Shown here piece after piece: positions 54,389-63,211 of a DNA stretch of 64,000 nucleotides. A model generated the notes under the pieces. That model searched no databases, was not told where the DNA came from, and saw nothing but the letters and a program-made list of their open reading frames with translations. Position 1 is the first letter of the stretch. Each line of letters begins with the position of its first letter. The DNA is from Azophilus sp965200465 (lineage in GTDB: Bacteria > Pseudomonadota > Gammaproteobacteria > Pseudomonadales > Azotimanducaceae), in contig OZ241358.1 of assembly GCA_965200465.1 (NCBI GenBank), positions 2,728,001 to 2,792,000 of the forward strand. Direction: 5' to 3'. Position numbers and translations under genes: made by a program.

Positions 54389-57300
54389 CTAGTTGCTGTT
54401 GACGCCGACGGTCCAGCCGGCGCCCCAATTGGCGACGTCCGAGCCGATGACGGTGCTGCCGGCGTCGTCGAAGCGGGCCGGCAGGGACACTGGCGTCGGA
54501 GCGCTGCCGTCTTGGGTGACGTTGGCGGAACCATCCAGGAACGTCCGCACCGCCGCCAGGTCGTCGCCTTCGGCCACGGTGGCGCAGCCCAAGCCCACCC
54601 CGGCGAACTCGATGCGGGTGTTCAGCAGGTTCAGGGACTCGCCCTGCACACGCAGGCACTTGTCGGCGCCGGACACCACGGAGTTGTATAGGTGCAGGCC
54701 GGTGCCGCGGCGCAGGCGGATGGCCCGCTCGCCGGGGTTGCCCAGAATGGTCATGTTGGCGATGTAGGGTTCGGAAATCGGCGTGGCCTGCTCGTCGCCC
54801 TCGCGGTTGTCCGCCTCAATGCCGTTGTCCCCGACGGAACCGCTCTGCTGAATATGCAGATACTGGATGCCGCCCCGCCAGCCGTCCGTCCAGTCCAGGC
54901 TGTCGTCGGCGTTGCCGACCAACACCACATGGGAGGCGTTGACGGTGCCGCCGAAGAACTCCACGCCGTCGTCCAGGTTGTTGTACACCTGAATGTAGTC
55001 CACCGTAGTGCCGCTGCCCACGCCTTGAAAGGCGATGCCGTTCAGCTGGTTCTCCGGGTCCACGTTGGCGCCGGCGAATTTGACCACGACGTAGCGCAGG
55101 ACGCCGCTGTTGTCGTTGGGGTCGTCCCCGCCGAACAGGCCGGAGTTGGCCTCGCCCTCCTTGGTGCATTGGGCGGCGCCGCCGACGGCGCCTTCCGGGC
55201 AGTCGTTGATGGGCGCGTTGCCGTTGATGACCAAGCCGCCCCACAATCCTTGGGTGTTCGCCGGGTTGGCGATGTTGCCGGTGACGTCGTCCAACGCAGT
55301 CAGGGTGATGGGCGCGTTCCTAGTGCCGTTGGCTTCGATTCGGGAGCCTCGGGAGATGACCAGGAAGTCCTCCGGGTCATCGCCGATGATGGTGGCGCCG
55401 GACTCGATGTTCAGTACGCCGGATGCCGCATCTCCGCCCACCGTGACCTTGCCGTCCAGGATGTAGTGGTGGTTGCGGGTCAGGGTGACGGCACCGGTGA
55501 CGACGCCGGAGAGCTGGCAGGTCTGCCGGTCGCCGATGGCGCTGACCTCCGTGGTGCCCGCCGGGCAGCCGAAGTCCGTGGCCACGTTGGGCATCCCGAC
55601 GGTCCAGCCCAGGGTCCAGTCCTCGTCGGCGTTCTGCACCGCGCCGATGAAGTTGGTCGCCTCAAACAGGGCGTCGCCGGACAGGTTTGCAGCGCTGACC
55701 ACCTGGCCGGTGGTGGAGACGTTGCTGCCGCTCAGCAGATTGTTGATGGCGGCCCTGTCGTCGCCCTCCACCACGGTGGAGCAGTCGAAGCTCACGCCGT
55801 CAAACTTGATGCCGACGCCCAACTGATTGAGGGAGTCTCCCTGCACCCGCAGGCAGTTCTCGCTGTTCTGCACCACGGAGTTGTAGAGCTCCAAGCTGGT
55901 GCCGCGGCGCAGGCGGATGGCCCGCTCGCCGGGATTGCCGGACAGGGTCATGTTGGCGATGCGCGGCAGGGAGCGCGGGACGGCCGTTTCGTCGCCCTCC
56001 CGATTGTCCGCCTCAATGCCGTTGTCCCCGGAGTTGTCCGCTTGGTCGATGACCAAGTATTGAATGCCGCCCCGCCAGCCATCCGTCCAGTCCAGGGAGT
56101 CGTCGGCGTTGCCGGTCAGCACCATGTGCTTGGCGTTCACCGTGCCGCCGAAGAACTCCACCCCGTCGTCCAGATTGTTGTGGACTTGCACATAGTCCAT
56201 CACCGTGCCGGCGCCAACGCCTTGGAAGGCGATGCCGTTCAGCTGGTTCTCCGGGTCCACGTTGGCGCCGGCGTACTTGACCACCACATAGTTGAGCCGG
56301 CCGCTGGAGTCCTCGGCGTCGTCCCCGCCGAACAGGCCGGAGTTGGCCTCGCCCTCCTTGGTGCATTGCGCGGTGCCGCCGGCGGCCCCTCCCGGACAAT
56401 CGTTGATCGGCGCGTTGCCGTTGATGACCAAGCCGCCCCACTCGCCGCGGGTGCTGGCGAGATTCGCCTCCCCGGTCAGGTCGGACAAGCTGGTCATGGT
56501 GACCGGCGCCGTGCGGGTGCCGTTGGCGACGATCTGGGAGCCTCGGGAAATCACCAGAAAGTCCACGTCGGCACCGCCGTAGATGGTCGTCCCGGCCTGC
56601 ACGGTCAGCGTGGCGGAAGCCTCGTTGTCGCCGCCGATGACCACCTTGCCCACCAGTTCGTAGAGGTTGTTGCTGGTCAGCAGCAGGTCGCTGGTGATGG
56701 CGCCGGTCAGTTGGCAAACCCGCCTGCCGTCCAAGGTGCGGCTGGAGACCGTGGAGCCGTTCGGGCAACCGAAGTCCGGCTGCCTGGGTTGGCTGACGGA
56801 GTTGCGGTAGGTCCAACCGGCGGCCCAGTTTTCGGCGCCGAAGGCGCCGATGTGGTCGGTGTTGTCAAAGAAGGCGTCGCTGAGGCTCACCGGCTCAACG
56901 CGGTCTCCGTTCTGGGAAACGTTGGTGGCGCCGTCCAAATACGCCTTCACGGTGCCGTCGTCGTCGCGGTCATGGGTCTGGGCGCAGGCGAAGCTGACGC
57001 CTTCGATGGTCAAGTCCGCGCCGAGCAGGTCGCGGCTGGTCCCATCGACCCGGATGCAGCGCTCGGCGCCGTCGATGAAGCTGTTGCGCAGCGCCAAGCC
57101 GGTGCCGCGGCGGATGCGCAGGGCGCGCTCACCGGGCTTGCCGTGTACGCTCATGTTGGCGATGGTCGGGTTGGAGCGTGGCGTGGCGTCCTCGTTGCCT
57201 TCGCGGTTGTCCGCTTCAATGGCGTTGTCCGCGGCGTCGGTCTGCTCAATGTAGAGGTATTGGATGCGCCCGGTCCAGCCGTCCGTCCAGTCCAGGGAGT

Positions 57301-58288
57301 CGTCGGCGTTGCCGGTCAGCACCATGTGCTTGGCGTTCACCGTGCCGCCGAAGAACTCCACCCCGTCGTCGAGGTTGTTGTGGACCTGAACGTAGTCCAC
57401 CGTGGTGCCGTCCCCCACCGCTTGGAAGGCGATGCCGTTCAGCTGGTTCTCCGGGTCCACATTGGCGCCGGCGAAGCGCACGCTGACGTAGCGCAGCACG
57501 CCGGAGTTGTCGTTGCCGTTGGCGCCGCCGAAGAGCCCGGAGTTGGCCTCCCCCTCCTTGGTGCAGGCGTCCGTGCCGCCGGCGGCGCCTTCCGGGCAGT
57601 CGTTGATGGGCGCGTAGCCGTTGATGACCAAGCCGCCCCAAAGCCCCCGGTCATTGTTCTCCACGTTGCCCATCACCTCCTGCTTGGCGGTGAAGACGAT
57701 GGGCTGTTCGGCGGTGCCGTCCGCCATGAGGGCGCAGCCGCGGTTGATCACCAGGAAGTCCGTGGAGCCGCCGCCGACGATCACCCCGCCGGCGGCCACC
57801 CTAAGCTGGCAGTCCGGCAAGCCGCCGCCACTGCTTAAGGATGCGCCGTCCGCCGGGGACACGCGGGCGGCGCCGCCGGAAATCTCGAAGATGTAGTCGT
57901 TGCCGAGCACCAAGCCGGTGGGGTCGAGTACGCCCTCGGGCAGCGCCGACACGTCAATGGTGTAGATGGGCTTGCCGCCGAAGCCGGCGTCCGCCGTGGC
58001 GCCGGAATCCGCGATGGCGGACGCTAGGCGGGAGGGAATCACCGTGGCCACGGCCATGCCGTCGCCGTCGTCGCCTCCATCTCCCCCGTCACCGTCGTCG
58101 TCACCAGCATCTCCATCATCTCCGTCGCCGCCATCCCCGCCGCCTTCATCGCCATCCCCGCCGCCTTCGACCTGCACTTCGATCACTACGGAACCGGGTG
58201 AGGCGTTGTCCGATGAGCCGCCGCAAGCGGCCAGCAAGAGCGCAGCAAACCAGAGCGCGGCAATCCGCCGGAAACTTTCCACAGTCAT
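54389..58288 (-). CDS. large surface lipoprotein with three about 400-residue beta-helix-like repeats
   Basis: A 1,299-residue lipoprotein. The start at 58288 gives MTVESFRRIAALWFAALLLAAC with lipobox LAAC (Cys22). A linker of Gly and Asp (about residues 35-75) resembles calcium-rich spacers. Then three repeats follow, each with GGLVINGxAPINDCPEGA, CTKEGEANSGLFGG, NLDDGVEFFGGTVNA and LTGNADDSLDWTDGW, spaced exactly 1,200 nt at equivalent points. Repeats of this kind occur in proteins encoded beside TonB receptors in marine bacteria. It likely captures substrate at the cell surface for the receptor. Confidence 0.85.
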   Translation of the reverse strand: MTVESFRRIAALWFAALLLAACGGSSDNASPGSVVIEVQVEGGGDGDEGGGDGGDGDDGDAGDDDGDGGDGGDDGDGMAVATVIPSRLASAIADSGATADAGFGGKPIYTIDVSALPEGVLDPTGLVLGNDYIFEISGGAARVSPADGASLSSGGGLPDCQLRVAAGGVIVGGGSTDFLVINRGCALMADGTAEQPIVFTAKQEVMGNVENNDRGLWGGLVINGYAPINDCPEGAAGGTDACTKEGEANSGLFGGANGNDNSGVLRYVSVRFAGANVDPENQLNGIAFQAVGDGTTVDYVQVHNNLDDGVEFFGGTVNAKHMVLTGNADDSLDWTDGWTGRIQYLYIEQTDAADNAIEADNREGNEDATPRSNPTIANMSVHGKPGERALRIRRGTGLALRNSFIDGAERCIRVDGTSRDLLGADLTIEGVSFACAQTHDRDDDGTVKAYLDGATNVSQNGDRVEPVSLSDAFFDNTDHIGAFGAENWAAGWTYRNSVSQPRQPDFGCPNGSTVSSRTLDGRRVCQLTGAITSDLLLTSNNLYELVGKVVIGGDNEASATLTVQAGTTIYGGADVDFLVISRGSQIVANGTRTAPVTMTSLSDLTGEANLASTRGEWGGLVINGNAPINDCPGGAAGGTAQCTKEGEANSGLFGGDDAEDSSGRLNYVVVKYAGANVDPENQLNGIAFQGVGAGTVMDYVQVHNNLDDGVEFFGGTVNAKHMVLTGNADDSLDWTDGWRGGIQYLVIDQADNSGDNGIEADNREGDETAVPRSLPRIANMTLSGNPGERAIRLRRGTSLELYNSVVQNSENCLRVQGDSLNQLGVGIKFDGVSFDCSTVVEGDDRAAINNLLSGSNVSTTGQVVSAANLSGDALFEATNFIGAVQNADEDWTLGWTVGMPNVATDFGCPAGTTEVSAIGDRQTCQLSGVVTGAVTLTRNHHYILDGKVTVGGDAASGVLNIESGATIIGDDPEDFLVISRGSRIEANGTRNAPITLTALDDVTGNIANPANTQGLWGGLVINGNAPINDCPEGAVGGAAQCTKEGEANSGLFGGDDPNDNSGVLRYVVVKFAGANVDPENQLNGIAFQGVGSGTTVDYIQVYNNLDDGVEFFGGTVNASHVVLVGNADDSLDWTDGWRGGIQYLHIQQSGSVGDNGIEADNREGDEQATPISEPYIANMTILGNPGERAIRLRRGTGLHLYNSVVSGADKCLRVQGESLNLLNTRIEFAGVGLGCATVAEGDDLAAVRTFLDGSANVTQDGSAPTPVSLPARFDDAGSTVIGSDVANWGAGWTVGVNSN
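54930..57660 (-). repeat. 1,200-nt tandem repeat unit, three copies within the lipoprotein gene
   Basis: Equivalent points (CCCGTCGTCCAG) lie at about 54963, 56163 and 57363, so the period is 1,200 nt. Stretches around 56098 and 57298 are identical for more than 70 nt, showing recent duplication or gene conversion between copies. Confidence 0.85.
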
Positions 58289-58378
58289 GAATCCTCTTCG
58301 GTTTTCAAGGGGTGCGCCATGCGGACCAGCCCTTCCAAGCCCGCACTCGGCGGGCAAGCTACTCACGGCTATTGAAGT

Positions 58379-58411
58379 ATTTGTGACGGTTTGGTGATGA
58401 GTTTGTGACAG
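58379..58411 (-). promoter_or_regulatory. candidate Pho box (three 11-bp PhoB half-sites)
   Basis: Read on the minus strand, 58411 to 58379 is CTGTCACAAAC, TCATCACCAAA, CCGTCACAAAT: three consecutive 11-mers of the PhoB type (CTGTCATAAAN). It is 91 nt upstream of the lipoprotein start, and a TTCAAT-like -10 follows. The lipoprotein/TonB-receptor operon is therefore probably induced by phosphate starvation. The site could also affect the divergent gene at 58528. Confidence 0.65.
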
Positions 58412-58527
58412 CGAAAAAATGCTTGCAATCGCTTTTTGGGTTAGGTAAATTCATCCGTAGGAATTAAAAGCCTATGGCAAATCTGCTGCCGTCGCGAGGC
58501 GGAGCGATAGGCAAAAAGGAGGCCGCC

Positions 58528-58797
58528 ATGAACATCCAAGCATTCCGCAAACTGATTTTTTTCCTTCCCTTTGTTGCCGCCCTCGGTGCCTGCGCCGCCG
58601 GCGGCCAATCCAATCTAGCCACCCACTTCTGGCAGGCTGACGCCGCCAAGACCGAACGGGACTACCAGCGCGACCAAAGCCATTGCTCCAAGGCGCACCA
58701 AGTCGAACCCACTGAACCGCTCACCAAGGAGTCGCTCTCCTTCGAGGGCTACCGCAACTGCATGATCGAGCGGGGGTACGTCCTGCGCACCTATTGA
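58528..58797 (+). CDS. small lipoprotein
   Basis: An 89-residue protein. The ATG at 58528 has AAAAGGAGG upstream. A signal peptide ends in lipobox LGAC. The mature part is polar with two cysteines (DQSHCSKAH, YRNCMIERGY) that may form a disulfide. Its C-terminal pattern resembles small outer-membrane lipoproteins of unknown function in Gammaproteobacteria. It is divergent from the Pho-type operon. The following 196 nt are noncoding. Confidence 0.7.
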   Translation: MNIQAFRKLIFFLPFVAALGACAAGGQSNLATHFWQADAAKTERDYQRDQSHCSKAHQVEPTEPLTKESLSFEGYRNCMIERGYVLRTY

Positions 58798-58993
58798 AGC
58801 TCATCCCCTAGTGCGGGGCAGTTGGGCCTTCGGCGGGAAGCAGTGCGCTGGCTTCTTCCCGCCTAGGGCGCGACGGGCGCAGCAAAGGCGGACACTTCCA
58901 CTTGTTGCTAACAGCGCCCGAGGCACCTCTTGCAATCCAGCCCCTTAATTAGGCTGAGCCAGGGCCAAAAAACCAGCGGTCGCCAAAGCGAGG

Positions 58994-59806
58994 TCACCCG
59001 GTCCTGCGCCAGACAACTGGAAAGGTCTGGTCGTCTGCGGGCGGTTCACCGGGACGGCAAGCCGCCGCATCGGGCTGGACCGCCCGGTCGGTGCCGGGCC
59101 GCGGGTCCCAGATGGCGTCTTGCCCTAGGTAGCGGACCGAAACGGCCACCCGCCGACCGTCGCCGCCAGCGTTGTCCTTGGCGCCATGGATGGCTTCGGC
59201 GCTGAAGACGATGGCGTCCCCGGCGTCCATGTCCCAAGACAGAAGGTCGTACTTGTCAGGGTGGGCGTTGATGTCCGGCAAGGCTTCGCCGGCCTCGTTG
59301 CCGGCGAGGAACCCGTCGGTGCTGCGGTCGGCATTGAACTGCACCGGGCGGTACATCTTGCCCCAATTGTGCGAACCGCGGACGAATTGCAGCCCGCTTG
59401 ATTCGGGGCCGCAGGGGGTAAGGGCCACCCAAACGGAGACGATCTGCCGGCCGCGAACCGGCCAATAAGGCCAATCCTGGTGCCAGGGCGTGTCGTCGCT
59501 GCCGCCCGCCTCTCGATAGAAGAGGTGGTCGAAATAAAGCCGCGCCCAAGCGCCACCCATGCAGCGCCCAGCAATCTCCGGCAGCGGCGTTTCGGCGCAA
59601 AATCGCCGCATCCAGTCATGGGTGGGCCACAGATAGCGCTCGGACAAGGAGTTCGGGCGCCGCACCAGCCATTGATGTTCGCCGCCTTTGAGATGCCGGT
59701 CGATCATCCGCAGCATGTTGGCAATCTCCGCCTGGTTGACGGCCTGACGCACGACGACTGCGCCGTTCTCCCGGTAGGCGCGGATGTCTTTGTCGGTGAG
59801 CGGCAT
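58994..59806 (-). CDS. phytanoyl-CoA dioxygenase (PhyH) family protein
   Basis: A 270-residue Fe(II)/2-oxoglutarate dioxygenase. The iron ligands are H109 and D111 (PWHQDWPYW) and distal H207 (AEAIHGA), and an Arg for 2-oxoglutarate follows in GRRVAVSVRY. It begins at the ATG at 59806, with AGGGGA 5 nt upstream. The substrate is unknown; relatives hydroxylate lipids, ectoine-like solutes or phosphonates. The frame continues upstream without a stop into a macro-domain remnant. Confidence 0.85.
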   Translation of the reverse strand: MPLTDKDIRAYRENGAVVVRQAVNQAEIANMLRMIDRHLKGGEHQWLVRRPNSLSERYLWPTHDWMRRFCAETPLPEIAGRCMGGAWARLYFDHLFYREAGGSDDTPWHQDWPYWPVRGRQIVSVWVALTPCGPESSGLQFVRGSHNWGKMYRPVQFNADRSTDGFLAGNEAGEALPDINAHPDKYDLLSWDMDAGDAIVFSAEAIHGAKDNAGGDGRRVAVSVRYLGQDAIWDPRPGTDRAVQPDAAACRPGEPPADDQTFPVVWRRTG

Positions 59807-59890
59807 GTGATTCCCCTTGGCGGCGTTGACGATGGCGTCCACCTGCACTAGCGTGATGTCGCCAGTGCAAATGCCGATTCCAACTTTCAC
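59807..59890 (-). pseudogene. N-terminal remnant of a macro-domain protein
   Basis: From ATG 59890 the frame reads GICTGDITLVQVDAIVNAAKGN, which matches the start of macro domains (GDITxxxVDAIVNAANxxL). It runs directly into the PhyH start without a stop. The rest of the macro domain has been lost or replaced. Confidence 0.65.
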
Positions 59891-60073
59891 GCAATCACTC
59901 TAAAATTCTACGCGGATGCTTGCAACCCAACCAAGGGAATCCAAACAGGACGCTCGCAACTTGCGGCGCCGGCGCAAACGAAACAGCCGGTCGCGGGCGA
60001 CGAGCGGACGGCGGTGGACTGAAGCCCGATCAACAAGCTTCGCCTTGGCGCCAACAATGCTGGAGGAGAATCC

Positions 60074-60520
60074 GTGAAAGCCGATCAGATCAATCAAATG
60101 TCCGACCCGGATGGCCTGCGCAACCTCATGAAAAACGCCCGGCGTTTGGCCCGCGAAGACGTCTATAAGCTGGCGTTCCAGAGGCTTTGCGCCCTTGAAG
60201 GACAAGCTTGCGAAGATCCGTTGGAACGCGATTTCCTGCAGGTGCTTAACGCATATGAGGAACTGCTGTATGAGAAGCATGGCCGTAGGACGCCGGCGGC
60301 AAGAACTCGCCAAAAGCTCAAGAACAAGGGCGTTCGTCAGTGCCTTATGGACTGGACGCGCGGAGAGCCAACATCCGGGTTTGAGTTGCTTATGAAAAGA
60401 GAGCTGCCGGAGCTCACTGGAGAATACCTAGTGGTCAAACACGCTGATGAATTTTCCGCGGAGCTCGTGGCGGCGGCAAAGCGGCGGCTAGCTTGCGCAA
60501 TAAGTGATAAGCAAGCCTGA
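60074..60520 (+). CDS. conserved hypothetical protein
   Basis: A 148-residue, charged, helical protein. The GTG start has GGAGGAGA 4 nt upstream. Central text YEELLYEKHGRRTPAARTRQKL and C-terminal ELTGEYLVVKHADEFSAELV look conserved. No catalytic motif, signal peptide or membrane segment is present. Function unknown. Confidence 0.6.
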   Translation: MKADQINQMSDPDGLRNLMKNARRLAREDVYKLAFQRLCALEGQACEDPLERDFLQVLNAYEELLYEKHGRRTPAARTRQKLKNKGVRQCLMDWTRGEPTSGFELLMKRELPELTGEYLVVKHADEFSAELVAAAKRRLACAISDKQA

Positions 60521-60984
60521 GTGTAAGCAAGCCCCCCATGCTGAAACTTGGCAGGACCTAGTCCCCCAATCCCCGGATAAGAATCGCCCGACCCACCGCC
60601 GGCGGCCCTTGGGGGCGCGGGCCCCGGCCCGCAGGAGGGCGGGACGCTGGCGCTCTTAAGAATCAGACCGCCGCAAGTTCCAACCATGCAATCGCCGGGA
60701 AAATCCTTGCACGGTGCGCCTTGCAACGCGCTGCAACGATTCCTTAAGCGGGGATTGAGGCACGTTCCACTGCAAGAAGTCCCTTGCGCACATCAGTGTG
60801 CTGTCGTTGCTCCGTTGTGCCCGTTGGGCAGGCAAAGGAACCGGAGACGAGCCACGCCACTTGGCGGACGCCTGAGGCGTTCGGCTACAACGCGCGCCCC
60901 GGTGCTGTGCTACGACTGCATCGCCCTGCCGCTACGGCACCCGGACGCATGACGCAAGCCCGCCGCGCACCCCGGGCAAGCAAC
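60521..60984. other. 464 nt without a supported gene
   Basis: GC-rich, with short palindromic GC clusters (60600-60640), but no recognisable domain in any frame and no clear terminator. Confidence 0.4.
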
Positions 60985-61899
60985 TCATCCCGTGACGTAA
61001 TTTGTCTTCGGCTCCCCGCACTTCTTTTCGACGTAGGCGCCGAGCACCCACACAAGGTTGTCCACTGCGTTGATATGCCGGTCAGCCGGCGAAACTTTCA
61101 TACCAAGGAGGGAGAACTGCAACGGCTTGATCAGTCCCTTGCTTTGAGATCCGATCACCTTTCCGAGCTCCTTAGCCCTTTCTTCCGCGTCGGCGGCGCC
61201 TTCCCAAAACCAACAGCCCAGCAGTCTTTGAATGTGTCGGTCCGGCTTGAAGGTGCCCCAGTACAGATTTCGCAGAAATTCGCAGGCGAGTACGAAACCC
61301 ATTCCGGGCACCTTCCAGGTTCTTAGTCCGTCTGGCGGCGACCAGCGTTTGTTGATCTTCTCAAGATCCATGCCCAACACCCCTGCGACCATCGGAACCG
61401 CTTCGTCGTCTTTAACTTGCGGCAAGGCCGCCATCTCCCGACGGAGTTCGACAAGGCAGTCGTAGTACGATGGGCTGTCGCCGAGCAATTTAGCCCAGCG
61501 CAGTATGGCCTTCGAGTCATTCTTGACGGTTCGGCCAGGTAGGCACTTCTTGATGTCCTCCTCTATTGACCGGTCCGATCGCAGTCTTTCGCGGACGGCG
61601 GCAGGGTCGTATCCGAAAAGAATTTCCTTAAGCCGGCGCTCATGCTTCAGGAAAGTGGCCCAATTTCGGTTGTTGCTGCCGATGGCACGTACCGCAGCTC
61701 GAAATACACAGCGGTTTTCGATGTGGTCCTCCCAACAGTGGCCCGCCGGGGGAATCTGGCCGATAGTCTTGACCAGCTTGGAAGCCAAGTCTTGTGCGGT
61801 GCCGGAGTCTTTGATCTCGAAGTGCTTGCAGATCCGTTTGCGAATCTCGAGCTCCGAGAAGCAACGCTCGATAACTTTGTCCAAATCGATGGTCGGCAT
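60985..61899 (-). CDS. HhH-GPD-like putative DNA glycosylase
   Basis: A 304-residue protein of no known family at first sight. Residues 196-230 contain WKVPGMGFVLACEFLRN, a helix-hairpin-helix, and KPDRHIQRLLG, in which D220 matches the catalytic Asp of endonuclease-III-like enzymes (VDTHVRRV). The lysine of bifunctional glycosylases is replaced by Val, so a monofunctional glycosylase is likely. The N-terminal half lacks recognisable motifs. There is no iron-sulfur cluster at the C-terminus. It stands alone; its target base is unknown. Confidence 0.55.
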   Translation of the reverse strand: MPTIDLDKVIERCFSELEIRKRICKHFEIKDSGTAQDLASKLVKTIGQIPPAGHCWEDHIENRCVFRAAVRAIGSNNRNWATFLKHERRLKEILFGYDPAAVRERLRSDRSIEEDIKKCLPGRTVKNDSKAILRWAKLLGDSPSYYDCLVELRREMAALPQVKDDEAVPMVAGVLGMDLEKINKRWSPPDGLRTWKVPGMGFVLACEFLRNLYWGTFKPDRHIQRLLGCWFWEGAADAEERAKELGKVIGSQSKGLIKPLQFSLLGMKVSPADRHINAVDNLVWVLGAYVEKKCGEPKTNYVTG

Positions 61900-62093
61900 G
61901 AGTTGCCCCCCCTAGTGCCCATATGTTGGCCGCATCATAGCACGACCTTTCGGCTGCGCTGCTTCTAGGCCGAAGGGCGCTCCGCAAGCGCGAATTCTCC
62001 GCCAATCCATTCGTTGGTCCTGCGGCACGGCGCCTTAGACAATCGGCGCATTCAATCCGTAGCGGCACCAACCAGCACCGCCACCACCTGCAC

Positions 62094-62195
62094 CTAGAGC
62101 CTGTCTTCCGTGGTCATCACGTCTTCGATCCATTGCAGATATTCGGTGAAGATCGCCTCCATATCCTGCTGACCGCTTTGGCGGCGGGCGCGTTT
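62094..62195 (-). pseudogene. C-terminal gene fragment, unknown
   Basis: Encodes DMEAIFTEYLQWIEDVMTT and EDRL, then TAG, then VQVVAVLVGAA in the same frame. The first part looks like the end of a real protein; the stop may be a point mutation. Too short to name. The rest of 61900-62300 has no gene. Confidence 0.3.
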
Positions 62196-62303
62196 GAGCG
62201 GTTGGGCATGGCTTGCCGGCCAAGGCGGGTGCAATCGGTGCGCGACGGCGTTGGGCTGGAATGGCTAACGGGCTAGCTCTGCATTGTGAGTAGTTGGAGC
62301 AAG

Positions 62304-62343
62304 TTGACACTTACCAAAGCCGAAGCGTACAGTATTTCTGTAC
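62304..62343 (+). promoter_or_regulatory. yefM-yoeB promoter and operator
   Basis: TTGACA at 62304-62309 is followed 18 nt later by TACAGT. The palindrome GTACAGTATTTCTGTAC (62327-62343) overlaps the -10. E. coli YefM-YoeB binds palindromes with a TGTACA core, so this is a likely autorepression site. Confidence 0.6.
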
Positions 62344-62370
62344 TAGATAGCGCTAGCAAGGGAGTTCACG

Positions 62371-62655
62371 ATGCTTCACGAAACAAGCTACACCCAAGCG
62401 CGGCAGAACTTGGCGGCGTTGCTGGACCAAGTGACGGAAACCCGCGAGCCTGTGCTCATCCAGCGGCGTGGCCGGGAGGCCGTGGCCCTGATCGCCGCCG
62501 ACGAACTCGCTGGCTGGTTGGAGACCGCCCACCTGCTGCGATCACCCAAGAACGCGCGCCGGCTTCTCGCCGCCAGCGAGCGCACGGAGGCCGGGTTGGG
62601 CGAAGCATTGAGCCCAGAAGACCTGCGGGCGCGGTTCGGTTTGCTGCGACCATGA
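62371..62655 (+). CDS. yefM: YefM/Phd-type antitoxin
   Basis: A 94-residue antitoxin. The N-terminal half (MLHETSYTQARQNLAALLDQV, EPVLIQRRGREAVALI) is the Phd/YefM DNA-binding domain; the rest is the toxin-binding tail. The ribosome site AAGGGAG lies 6 nt before ATG. Its stop overlaps the yoeB start by 4 nt. Confidence 0.92.
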   Translation: MLHETSYTQARQNLAALLDQVTETREPVLIQRRGREAVALIAADELAGWLETAHLLRSPKNARRLLAASERTEAGLGEALSPEDLRARFGLLRP

Positions 62656-62921
62656 CCACCACCCGCCGAGAGGCGGTGATGGACAGGCAATTCCTTCAGG
62701 ACTTGGAACATTGGACCAAGACGGATCGTCGCCGGGCACTGCGGACGCTCAGCCTCGTGGAAGCGGTGCTCCGCGACCCGTGGCGCGGGGCGGGAAAGCC
62801 AGAGGCTTTGCGTGGACAACTGAGCGGCAAATGGTCTCGACGCATCGATCAAGAACACCGCTTGGTCTATCGAGTGGAGGGCAGCCGAGTGTTCTTCCTT
62901 GCGGCGCGCTACCACTACTGA
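62652..62921 (+). CDS. yoeB: YoeB/Txe-type mRNA interferase toxin
   Basis: An 89-residue RelE-fold RNase that cuts mRNA at the ribosome. The end RRIDQEHRLVYRVEG and ARYHY carries the usual catalytic Glu, Arg and terminal His-Tyr. Coupled to yefM by overlap. An alternative ATG lies at 62682 (MDRQF). All key residues are present, so the toxin should be active. Confidence 0.92.
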   Translation: MTTTRREAVMDRQFLQDLEHWTKTDRRRALRTLSLVEAVLRDPWRGAGKPEALRGQLSGKWSRRIDQEHRLVYRVEGSRVFFLAARYHY

Positions 62922-62940
62922 ACCGCCTTCGATCCCACCC

Positions 62941-63048
62941 AGAGGCTTGTTCCGTGGTGCGGTAGTTCAGCCTGAGCTTGCGCGAGCGGCCGCGAATGGC
63001 GATGCCGCAGCGCCCGAGCACCACGCGCCAGCGGCCGTAGATGCACAT
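62941..63048 (-). pseudogene. fragment of a UvrD-type helicase
   Basis: Encodes GIAIRGRSRKLRLNYRTTEQ, which matches the conserved NYRT motif of UvrD-like helicases (GRSRxLRLNYRTT). Only about 35 codons remain. The surrounding 62922-63211 has no gene. Confidence 0.45.
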
Positions 63049-63211
63049 GTCGGCTGCTGTCGAACAGGCCCAGAAGCGCGGTGAAGACAGCGTTGCGCCA
63101 CCGTTCGGAGGTGGGTGCTAGGTCGCGGTGCTGGTGCTTGAGGCATGAGGTTGCTGCAAGAGTCCTGATGTGCGGCCTGCTCGCCGCGGCCAATCCATCC
63201 AACCAAGCGGC

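Noticed and set aside
54692..57838. Plus-strand frame of 1,048 codons opposite the lipoprotein gene
   Set aside because: Antisense shadow of the three-repeat lipoprotein; its valine/alanine-rich text mirrors the repeats.
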